NCBI GenBank assembly: GCA_964450385.1
Contig: CAYVEC010000004.1
Location: forward strand, 34,662 to 98,661
DNA from: JAKLFA01 sp964450385
Lineage (GTDB): Bacteria > Omnitrophota > Gorgyraeia > Zapsychrales > JANLHA01
DNA length: 64,000 nucleotides
Reading direction: 5' to 3'
In this document: piece by piece, positions 42,001 through 54,000 of the stretch
Layout of the letters: every line of letters starts with the position of its first letter
Numbering within the stretch: position 1 is the first letter of the stretch
Notes under the pieces: model-generated
The model's input: only the letters and a program-made list of their open reading frames with translations
What the model was told of the DNA's origin: nothing
Databases searched by the model: none
Made by a program: the position numbers and the translations under genes

Positions 42001-45000
42001 ACGCTGCTCGGCCGATTCCTAATCGGTCGATGCCGCAGGCAGAGGTTGTGACCGCCGAGATCGCACGACATGATTTAAACACATTTATTGCCTTAGGGCC
42101 GAATAACGCGATGGTCAAGTTAGCCATGTCGATGCTCCGTGCGGTCGGCAAGGGCGAGAAGGCGGATAAGCTCGAATGGATGTCGAGGGCCGGATTGGTC
42201 CGGGCGGGCCCGGTTGAAGGGATCCTGGCCACAACAGCGGCCATTAATGGCTTAGAGGCGATTGTCCTTTCGAATGCGTATCCGGCATACAACACAATTA
42301 TTGAGCATGCTTTAAGTCTTGTCCACGAGATCGGGGCCGTTGCGCCATTTTATGTTGATCACGCCGGTAATGAGCTGCGCGAATTTACCGCCCGCAGTTG
42401 GTTGCATCGAGATGAAAATGGGCGGAAGGCGGCAGAAGCGGCCATGCAGGATCCGGCGTTTTCTGCTTTTGTTGGGCTTGAGATCGCCAAGAGGATTCAC
42501 AGCCGCGAGGTAAAGGAGGCGGATAAGGTCGCGACGCGATCACGAGAGAATCAGGCGGCGGGCAAGAAGGCGCAGAAATTTTATGTTCCGACGCCTCAAA
42601 AAGAGTTTGTCAAACGTATCAGTGAGGCCGTTGTGCAGGTTGCTCGGCGGCACGAATATAAGAAGGTCTTGGTGAACACGTGGGCTAACAGCGAGGCTGA
42701 ATATGAGGAGCTGATCGAGCGGCTGACCGAGGAGTTCGCGCTGACGATTTTCCGCAACATCGCCCGTGCTGTCGGGATGACAGGGATCGATCATTTATCG
42801 GCAAAGGACCTGGCAGACAGGATCCGCGTGATCGATCTGAGTCAATATGATACGATCGCAAAATTTGTGATTTACAGCGGTCCGCCTGGCGGCGGCAAGG
42901 GGGCAGTATGGGATCGGTTTGAAGAGTTATATGGCGATATGATCAGTAAGTTTGTCTTGTTCCATACGCGCAATATTCGCGACGGCGAGCAGATGGGCAG
43001 GAATTATCATTATCGTAATGAGCAGGCACTTGATGATCTGGCCGTCCAAGGAAAGATCATCACCGCTTTAATTAATGGACAAAAACAAGGGATGGCGATC
43101 AAAAGTTTTTCTGATCAATATTCATACATTGATCCGCAAACGAAAAAACAATATGACGGGACGGCAGACGTCTTCGGGCTGGAAGGGGTCTTTAAAGGAA
43201 ATAAAATTGTGGTGTTGGAATGCGGACTGGCGTGGTTCGAAGCGCTTTATAAGCAGTACGATGACGAATTGACGAGCATTTTTATCTCGCCGTTCAGCGA
43301 TCGGGAGATCGAGGATGCGGTGAATGATATGGAGAAAAGCAGGGCCGCCTTTATTGGTCTAGAGATTGCAAAACGCATTCACAGCAGGGAGGTCAAGGAG
43401 GCAGAGGTGGTGGCGAAAGAGAACGCCCTCAAACAGGAGAAAGACGAGGCGATCTCGAAATTCTATCTGCCTACCCCGCAGAAGGAATTTGTTAATCGGA
43501 TCATTGAGGCCTCGGTCCAGGTGGCCCGCCGTCATGAATATCAGGAGGCCCTTGTTAATACGTGGGCCCATAGCGAGGCAGAATATGTGGCTATGATCGA
43601 GCGATTGACGGAGCAATTCGCCGTAACTATTTTCCGAAAGATCGCGGATGCGGTCGGGATTCCGTACACACCATCGACAACGGCCCACGAGCTCGCCGAG
43701 CGGATCCGAGCCGTCGATCTAAGCCAGTATGACACGATCGCGAAATTCGCGATCTATAGCGGACCGCCCGGCGGAGGGAAGGGCGCGGTCTGGGATCGGT
43801 TCAAAGAGCTTTATGGTGACATGGTGGATAAATTTGTTCTCTTCCATACACGGAACATCCGCAAGGGTGAAAAGATGGGCGTGAATTATCATTATCGCAA
43901 TCCAGGCCCATTAAAGTCGTTGGAGCAAGAGGGCGGGGTGATCACGGCGTTAGTGAATGGGCAATTACAGGGTTTGGCGGTTGAGAGCTTCCAAGACAAG
44001 TATGGGTATGTTGATCCCCAGTCTGGCGAGAGACATGAGGGTGAGACGTTCATCTCCGGGCTCGATCGAGTCTTTGCCGGAAAGAAGATCGTCATTCTTG
44101 AGTGCGGGCTGGCCTGGTTTGAATCCCTTCACCAGAAGTATGGCGACGCGCTGACGAGTATTTTTATTTCGCCGTTCAGCGATAGCGAGCTCGCGTGGGC
44201 AGAGGAGAGCCTTGTTGATCAACAGAGCCTCCTGACCACGGAAGAGGCTCGAGAGCTGGTTGGATATTTCCATGGTCAAGGCGCAGAGCTTATTGCCCAG
44301 TTGTTCCGGTGGCAGGTTGAGTATTATTTTAAATTAGGAAAGAGCTTAACGCTTGTGCAGATGCTTCAACAGGAGTATTTCGAGCTCTTGGATGAGAACG
44401 GGAACATGACGGGAACTGTCAAGCCGCGCGGGCTGGTCCATTATGACGGCGATTGGCACCGTGATATCCGTGTCATCATGGTGAATCATCGCGGTGAAAT
44501 GCTTATTCAAAAACGTGGGAATCAAAAGGATATTGAGCCTGGTCTTTTTGCAGAGTCAGTAGGGGGGCACACCAAATTAGGCGAGAGCTATGATCAGAAT
44601 GTTCATCGTGAGATACGTGAAGAGATCGGCGTTGATCAGATTGATGAACGGCGGCTGGAACGGCTAGGCGTCTTTAAGGACAAAGTGTTCGGGGCCAGGC
44701 ACGCGATTAACCGGTCTCACTATGCCGCATATGTGTATGTCATGAACCCGGAGGAAGAGGCGAGGATTGTTATTGATTACGCCGATGGGATCGCCGCTGC
44801 GTTCTGGGTGCCGATGGCAGAATTGAGGGCCCAGATCCTGGCCGCCCCTGAGGCGTATACAAAATCATTGGTCAATGCGTTCACGGATGGTGAGAGTTTT
44901 GAAAAACTGTCCGGGTTCGTCGCCCAGGCCGTACATGGCAGGGATTCGGGGATGATCGGCGCCGAGGATGATCAGAGGTCATCGGCTGTGTCAGGAGGCG

Positions 45001-48000
45001 GGAAAAAGCTCATTATTTATTCGGGCCCATCCGCTGTCGGCAAGAGCCCGCTTTGGGAGCAGGTCGCGAGGCGGTATCCGGGGGTTTTTGAACGGGTCGT
45101 TCTCTATCATTCACGACTGCCCCGGGCCGGAGAGATCGATGGTGTTCATTATAAATTTACGACGCCCGAGCACATTCGCGATGTTTTGATACGGACGCCT
45201 ACCTTTATTGATATTGAGCTCAATGGAGAGCTACACGGCCTGGATATCCGAGATGTCGATGCGGCGATCGCCGGGAACAAGATCGGCGTGGCCGAGACGT
45301 GTGTCGCATTAGCGCAAAAACTCAAAGAGCGGTATCCCGCGATCGTGTTTACGATCTTTATTTCTCCGTTAACGGATGAGGAGATCGAACGCCGGAAGGC
45401 CGAGGGGGGCAAGACAGAGGAAGAGGTGATTTATGAGGAGATGCGGCGGCGGCAAGAAGAGCGGAACCGGGAGATCCCGATCGAAGAGAAAAAGCGGGAG
45501 GCGCGGGCCCGAACGGCTGTGACAGAAATGGCGCGTCGGCATGATTATGATGCGATGATCGTCATCTCGGATCTGCGTGATATTAAGGCTCATGCGGATC
45601 GCTGGCAGGGAGAAGAGGGGTCGGCCCTCGTTGAGCATTTTATGGGATTGGTCAGAACCGCGGCAGGGATCACCGTCGGTGGGGCAGGGGAGGCGGAGAC
45701 AGATCAGGGGATGATATCAGAAGGGGATCAGGCGCTCGTTGAGGATATAGTGACGGTTCTTTCTTGGAGTGCGGAACGACAAACAATTCCAAACGGATTT
45801 GATCTTTTGTGGATTATGGGCTCACCGAATCGCAGGACCCCAGGGACAGCGATCCAAATTTTAAAGCATCACCCTGAGGCCAAAGTCCTTATTACGGGCG
45901 GTACAGGGAAGAATAATATGCAGACGCCGGAGTGGTTCCTTGCGGGAAGACCTCTTTTTGCAAAGGCGGCTCAATATCTTGATCAGGCCTTGGATGCCCT
46001 GGATAAAATGAGGTCCACAGACGAGGAATTATTCTGGAACATAATGAAAGAGCGTTTTGGCATTTCCCGCGGTGCGGGTTCGGCCAAAGACCATTCTAAT
46101 GAGCGATATCGATGGGATATTATTGTGGGACTCAAAGGATATCAGTGCCTCTCTCGATTAAGAAACACAACGATCGAGGAGGCGGTTTTAGATGACCTGC
46201 TTAATAGAGAGACTCGTCCCCATACATTTGTTCCTGAGGCGATGCTCTATTACGCCGTTTTAGCAGCAGAAGGGGTTCCGGAAGAGAACATGGTCATGGA
46301 GTGCCAATCGACGTCTTCGCTTGAGAATATTGAATTTGGCGCCACGTCATTAAAGGTAAACAACATTAGCCCGCGAGATATTGTTCTGATCCAGCAGGGA
46401 TATAATCAGCGTCGAGGCAGATTGACGTTTCAAAAGAACTTTCCGAAATTTTTCCCGAATTGGCAAGGGACCGTGACAAGCTGGGCTGGTCATTTATTTG
46501 ATGGCAGCGATGGAGCCGATGAATTCGATCTCCATCAAATACGAGATCCAGAGCAATTAGAGTATTGGCGCCAAAGAGCAGTCCGCGAGGTTGAAAGGAT
46601 TTTAAATTATGCGGGCCAACATGATGAAAATATTATTGTAAAGGAGCCGGTCCCTGCACAAGTATTTGATGCGGCAAAACGTCTTGTTGCGGGTAGGGAG
46701 AATGAAGGGTGGCACAACGCAGAGCGCGAGTATCGATCATCTAATAATGGGCCCAATAAAGATGAAGGCATGCTGGCCGCTGACGATGCAAGAAGAGATG
46801 ATGGGCTGAAAGGCTTTGGATCGAGCTCTGTCCAGATGCAAACATATTCAGACTTGGCCGGGACATTTGAGGATGATATCACGCTTGGTGTTCGGGTCGA
46901 TCAAAAAGGCCCGATCAAGGTAACGGTGCCGGTCCTTAAAGAGAGGCGAAACCCTGTTCGCGAAAAACGAGTTCAGGAGATCGCGGCGTTATTTAATGAG
47001 GCGTTTGTCTTATTAGAGGAGACCGTTTCAACAATAGGGGCGGAAGAGCTGAAGGTGCATTATAGCGGATTATTGGCTCATCCGCAGAACAAGAGCCCGC
47101 CAGCCGATAAGCCTCAGAACATCGTTCGCTTTAGCAGGGAATTGCGTCGCGATTCGGCGCGTTATTTTAATAAGAATGCCCACCGGGTTGAGTTTATTTT
47201 TAATGTGGACTTTATCGATCAATTATTGAGCGGGCATGCGGATCATTCTAAACCCGTTCAGTATATTCTGGCCCAGCGCCTGTTCCATGAGATCGGGCAC
47301 AATAACGACAAAACGAATTTATATGGTCAGGTCCGGGAAGAGTTCGAAATGGTCATCTGGGACCTCAAGCTGTTCGAGCTCTATGAACGGATTGGGGCTA
47401 CCGCAGGGATTAGTGCGTATTATATGCAAGAATTTCCGAACGGCACGGGATTTATCAATCGGACATTTAGGGAATTAGCCAAGACGAATAGCGACCTGAG
47501 GGATCAGGCTCAGCCGCTTTATAAAGCGGTGAAATCGGCCCTAACAGAGATGAATGCGATTGAAGAATTACCGGAGAAAGAGGTAGGGGCTTTTGTTCAA
47601 GAGTTCAGGACCAAATATCCCGCCGTGTATGAAGAGATGGGAGAGGCGGCACGAGTCACCTTTGTCAACATCTTAGAGTGCGTGCGGCGAGAGACCATTC
47701 CTTATGAGGGGGGATACATACGGACCATTATCAAGCTTTCGCGGATGATGAAGGCTAAGCCGGAGCTTTTGCTTCAGTTGAGGGATAAGATCGATGAGCT
47801 TGAAAGGGTCGAGAATGAGGCGTTGGTGGATTATGTTAAAAATACTCGATCCGTTCATGGGGCCTATGATTTGGCAAATGACGAGGCTCTGAGGGACAGG
47901 GTTCGGGGGCGGGTTGATTATGTACGGGGCAGTTTAATGCCGGCGTTCCAAATACAGTTGCCGGCTGCGCGGCCGTATACATTCTTGCAGGATTATATGA

Positions 48001-51000
48001 GCCAGTTAAACATCCGCGCTAATATTGTTGCTGCCGAGAATCTGTTTTATTTGACCGGGACGCAGCAGGTCAGCGTGGTCCCCTGGCGGCATATTAATCT
48101 TCTCAATTTCCGCGGAAATGGCGATGGGACGATTCGTCAATATTTGAATTTCGCGATGAATTGGAGCCAGGCTCTTGGATTCGGGATGACACGGGCGGAG
48201 AATAATATCGGAGGCCGACAGCGGCCGCACACGCATCCTAATGTCGAGCGCACCCTTTCTCTTTCGGATGATACCTTTGTTGTGAACTATGCCAGGATCA
48301 TGCAGGATGTGATCCTTGAGTTACAAGAAAAGGCCGGCATCTTAAAAGGCGAGGCCCAGGGGGGCGCGCTTTATAGAGCGATTACGGCAGCCTTGGCCGC
48401 TGATGTGATCGAACGCTTTGGTTCCGGACTGGCAGCGGCCAAGTTTTTGACGGAAGTTGCGTCAGAGAAACCTCACAAAGACTTTGTTGCTGTAATGAAG
48501 GCATGCGAGCGGTTAAGTGATTTAGAAAAAATGGAATTTTCAAGGGCCATAGAGTATATATCGGCACATGTTGCCAAAAGATTGCCGGAGCTTGAGGCCA
48601 AACACGGATTCTCATTAAAGTTCGCCCATATTAGTTATATTCCGCCAGAGGTCTCTCATTATATTAAGAACTCCAGCGGTTCGGTGCCTAGTGCTGACTG
48701 CACCATGAAGGACCTCTTTTTGCAGTTGTATAAGATTGTCGGGACTCCGGGGACGCAGGCGAGCGTTGAAAGTCTTCCGCCGAGGACAGAATCACGGCAC
48801 GACTGGGGCGAGGTTTTTGAACAGGTCCTGACAGAGGTCACGTCAAAAGTAGCGACCGATCCTAACGGAGAAATATACTTTGCTTATGATGCGCGCGGGC
48901 GATACAACCCGATTTCAGTCGAAAGGGTGGCGCTGCGGGAGACGCTGATTACGGTCAGACCGGGCCAGCAGACAATGACTTTCGATATGGCACGTTATTT
49001 TGGCAAGCCGATTGGAGATGGAGTTTATATCGTCGCTCTTCAGCCGTGGCCGAAGGTTGTGCCCGAGCATTGGATGTTTGTTGATCCTGCAAAAGGGAAC
49101 GCTCCCGTAGATCCGAAACGCCTCGTGTGTCAGATAGAGCTCTTTACCTCAGGAAGTTTAACACCGGTAGATGTTAAGACGCTGCGCGGCGGTGAACAGT
49201 TGGTGATTAACAATCGCGAGTCGCGCGAAAAAATTACACACATGAGGATTCGAAATGACTCAGAAAATATTAATAGCCATGAAGACGCTTCAACGATCGT
49301 CATTTTAATTCCAGGTATTGAGGAGGACAATCCATTAAAGTGTTTTGGCGGACAGTCCTTTGTTGGGGCTGATTATGGGATGACGGGCGATGCGTTTGAG
49401 CAGGATTCGCGATTCATCGAGATGGCCGAGACATATTTCACAGGCGACAGGGACGCGACTAGGAAGGCGCTCATTTCTTGGCAAGAGGGATTTAAGAGCC
49501 GTTTAAATAAGGACGTCTCGATCGAACAATTGTTAAACGTGAAGATCGCGGAAGACCAGAAAGGGGCCACGGAATATTTTTATGTTCTTAATGCTGATGG
49601 GACAAGGACCGGACAGATCAAGCCGCGTCACCTTGTTCATCGAGACGGAGACTGGCACGCGTCTGTTTATGTGATGCTTTTTGACAAAGAAGGGAATGTT
49701 ATTCTTCAGCGTCGATCCAAGAATCGGCAGACGGATCCTTTCAGGCTTGATGGCGCGGCCTGTGGCCATACCGCTCTTGAGCTTGATTATCGAAAAGCGG
49801 CGGCCAAGGAGGCGAATGAGGAATTAGGGCTTGAGATCGAGCCACAGGACCTTATTTTAATCGGCCGAGAGAATCAGTATCTTGATGTTTTTGATATGGT
49901 GGATAGGGATGGAAATGAGCTCCACAACAGAGGCATGACAACGGTTTTTGCCTACGTGCTTCCTGACGGCATAACATCGCAGGACCTGCGTTTTAGCAGG
50001 GAAGAGGTCGACAGCCTGGAAAGCCGGCCGTTTGCTGACGAAGTGTGGCGCGTTCAGCAACTGCCGGGCGACTATGCGACAGTTAAGAATTTCCTTCAGC
50101 CGGGGTCTGAGGTCGTCCGGCTCCTTGGGGAAGCGTTTGAGAACGAGGTGCGCCAGCGTCTTGAGGCTCCTGGAATCTTCATCAGTGATAAAGATGGTAC
50201 GATCGTAGAGGCCAGCGAGGCGATCGATCCGGAGATGCTGCAGCAGTTGATGGTGCTGCTCGGTTTGAATATGCACGTGATGATCCTGACCGGTGCTATT
50301 TTTGAACATGGGCTTGCGACGGTGATCGACCCGATCGAGGCCGAGGCCCGGCGCCGTGGCCTGGCAGATCGTCTGCCGAACATCCGGTATTACTTTATCA
50401 GCGGCAATGGATGGATGACATGGGATCAGGAAGGCCGGCGCGCGATCCGTTATATTGAGCAGAGGTTCTCTGACGATGAGCTTTGTATCATGGCCGTGAG
50501 TTTGGCGTCCTCGTTTATGGATGGCGTTGGGGAGAGGGCCGGCGGCGAGATCATTCTTGAGCCGTATCGCTCTCGGATTGACGCCGTGCGGTCGATCACG
50601 GAAGCGCAGCAGGTCTTCGGGGAATTCATTGAAAGGAATATTGAGACGACCGGTTTTGTCCGGATCGATAATGGCGATGATCGCATGGTCATTCTCGAAT
50701 TAAAGGCCTCACAGCACCGGCTTGCCCGGCCGGCATGGCGTCGAGATGATTTTGTGAGGGTTGTGTATGAGCGCGCATTGTCGCGCCTCACGGAGCGTGG
50801 GGTTACGGTGCCGGTCCATCATTATGGCGCGACGTTCATTGATTTCAACCAGCGCAACAAGAAAGAAACGTTCCGCAGGATCATGGACGAGCCGGCCTTC
50901 CGGAGGTCTCCGGTCTATGCCTTTGGAGATGGGGCCAATGACTACGAGTTTTTGAATGATCCGGTATCTTATGGCCGAAAGAAGGCCTTCCTTGTTCGGG

Positions 51001-54000
51001 CGCCGCAGAGCGGATCCGAGGAACGATTAAAGAATGTCACGATCTGGAGAGCAGAAGGACCCGCAGGCACGAAGGAGATCATTAAGTCTATTGTTTTTCC
51101 TGAAATGATCGGACGAAGGTGGGGCATGGGTGTTGGTAAGGATATCGCGGAGATGATGTCGTTCTTCGGCGGCGACATCGAAAGGGCCCGCGGGGCCTTG
51201 ATCGGGTGGCAGCGTGAGTTGAAGGAAAAGATCGGTCAGGACAAGAGCCTCGAGCAGATGACGACCTTTAAGGATGACGCGCATTCTGACGGGGTCGAGT
51301 ATCTCCGGGTCACAGATGAGACCGGCCGGTACACTGGAGAGATCCGTCCGCGGGAGCTTTGTCATCATGACGGGACATGGCATCGGACGGTTGGTGTTTT
51401 GGCCCTTGATGCGAATGGCCGCATAGCTATTCAGACACGTTCTCGCAACAAACGATCACGGCCATTGGCTAAAGATGTTTCTGCTGGTGGTCATCAGGGG
51501 ATAACCCTGGATTCAGATGAGGCTGCCGCACGTGAATTAGAAGAAGAGCTTTTTGATTCTGAACAAACAGGATTGAAGATCGATCAATCTCGATTGGTGC
51601 GGATCACGCCTGAGGGAGTTTTTGTTATCAACGACAGCACAAAAACGGACTCTTTTGATCGGGAGCTTGCGACGTTTTATATTTATATGATTACGGAACA
51701 GGAAAAATTATCTATACGGTTGCAGGCATCAGAGGTCGAGCCAGTTCCGATTGATCAATTATTTGTGGGCCTGCGAGCGGTGTTAAAGGATTTCCATGGG
51801 GTGACAAAGACTAGTCCGTATGCAATAGGATTCTTATTTTTCGAGAATTTTGCAGAATTGGCCGCGGTGCCTGGAACTCCACAAAATATTTTTAAGTCGA
51901 TGATCGATGAACGAGAGACGAGGATAGACCCATCTGATGCGGCTCGTCTGCTGCCGGGCCATGATCCATTGAGCGAGGAGACAGTATCGCCGAAGAGGGC
52001 GCGACATAATCAGGGCCAGATGCCGGTGGAAAAGAAAATCAAGTCACGGGTGCTGTCATCACGGATTCTACAGAGGGACTTGATCCGGAAACTCAAAATG
52101 CGGATAGAGGGGGGCCATCGAGGAGGGGCATATTCTTCGGTTGTTATTATCGCGGATAAGGACGGGACACTGACTCCGACGAGTGAGGCGGCTGATCCTG
52201 AGATAGTATGGCGCATTGTTGAGCTGTTGCGCCACAAGGCTCATTTTATGGTCTTGACCGGTGCGATTCTTGACTTTGGCCTTAAGAATCTTGTGGGGCC
52301 TGTTGAAGAGAAGGCGCGGGAAAAAGGCCTCGCAGGTTATTTAAAATATTTTCGTTATTATTTTTCAAGTGGCAGTGGACATTTAGCATGGAATAATCTT
52401 GGGACGCGGGAGCTCAGATTTATTCAGAATAAGTATAGACCAGAGGAGTTGAAGCGCGCGGCACTAGCTCAGGCTCTTGCGTTTATGGATGCAGCGAAAA
52501 ACGTCGAACCAATATTGGTGGTGGATGTTTTCCGTCAAGAGGTGCTGCGCTCGGAAACGATCGAGGACGTTCGCGGTGTTTTTAGGCGTTTTGTAATGCA
52601 TAATCACGCAGTTCTTGGGACGGTCCGGATCGATAACGGGGATGATAGAAAAGTTACGCTTGAGTTGAAGGCGTCACGCGATGAAAAGGCCGAAGATCGT
52701 TGGATCAATAGCGTCTTTATGGATGATGTTTATCAGAGATTTCTTTCGTATATTGGGAAGACGGGCGGACTTCAGATGCCGCTTTTGATGCATGGGTCAA
52801 CCTATCTGGACGTCGGGATTTGTAATAAACTGATGACGTTTCATGCGATCATGAGCGAGCCGGGATTTGCTGATCCCCTTGTTTTTACACTGGGAGATTC
52901 AAATAATGATCATGCATTCATGAGGGAAACAATTTCTCGGGGAACAAAGGTCAATATTTATGTCGGGGATCCCAAGACGCTTCCTGAAAATTCTGAGGCT
53001 TGGCCAGTTGCTGGTCCGGAAGGGGCAATGTTGGTGATCGACCGCTTGATCTTGCCTGTGGTCAGCGTAATCGATTTAGATGCGGACGCGGGGATGCTCG
53101 CCGGTCAAGACAGGGCGACGCGATCTTTCGGTGGACAGCGAGGGAAGCCCCTTCATTATGAGGAGTTGAGCGGGTCCTTCCGGCATGATCGGGATGTTGA
53201 CGTCTTGCAGGGGGAGACAATGCCGATCAGGTTCGAGGCGAGAACGCCGGCGGCGCGGGATTTTGCGGACCTGCTTAATAGCGCCTTGTCTCAGCTTGAA
53301 TCATGGATCGCCCTGTCGCAGGATGACAGCCTCCGCCAATATTTTAAGGAGCTTCTTGCTAGAGAGAATCATCAGAATGGCTTGATCGTGCGAGTCTCAT
53401 CAGCGTTGCCCGTCGACGCCGCGCGCTATAAAAACCAGATTATTTTTAGCCAGTCGTTTCTTGATCGGCTGCCTTCAGAGGCCGCGTTGGCTGTGGCGAT
53501 ACGGTTATTCCACGAGTTCGGTCATAGGGAAGGGGGGCGTCAGCGGGAAGAAGAAAAACGAGTCGCGCTTTGGGACGCTTCCTTATATATCGTTTTAAAA
53601 GAACACGGCGTGGCGGTAGCGGATCTCTATCCTATGCGGTATCAGCGAAAGATGGAAAAAATCGCGGCCCATAAAAAGTCCGGGGGTATTTGCAATAAGG
53701 TCATTATTTTCAGACGTCGCCATTCCCGGCAGGCTGTGATGAGCCATCAGGGGATCAAGGCGGATCTGATGGACAGCCTTTTGGGGCATGATGGCGTTGA
53801 ACAGTGTTCGGAGAAGAAATTTGTTGAGTCGGTTTTCCGTGCATTGGGTATTGAGAATTTTAGCTATATAGCGACACGGCATCTTGAGGGGGCCGCTGAC
53901 CAATCGATTCAACGCGTGATCGATCGGCTTCGCGAAAGCGATGAGGCCCAGCGTGGAATCTCGACCTTCGCCTTTGCAGGCGAGCTTTCTCGATATGTGA

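Larger units (their letters stand above)
42471..44234 (+). repeat. 882-bp in-frame tandem duplication carrying kinase-like domains 3 and 4
   Basis: Two adjacent 294-residue units start at 42471 (VGLEIAKRIHSREVKEA) and 43353 (IGLEIAKRIHSREVKEA). Each continues with an F-Y-[VL]-P-T-P-Q-K-E-F-V motif, then VARRHEY, then [IV]DLSQYDTIAKF, then the P-loop. The P-loops at 42879 and 43761 are exactly 882 bases apart. Protein identity is high, yet many codons differ synonymously (for example Ile, Gly, Lys and Arg codons in the P-loop). That implies an old duplication held by protein-level selection. The right border is approximate: similarity fades near 44200. Confidence 0.85.
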
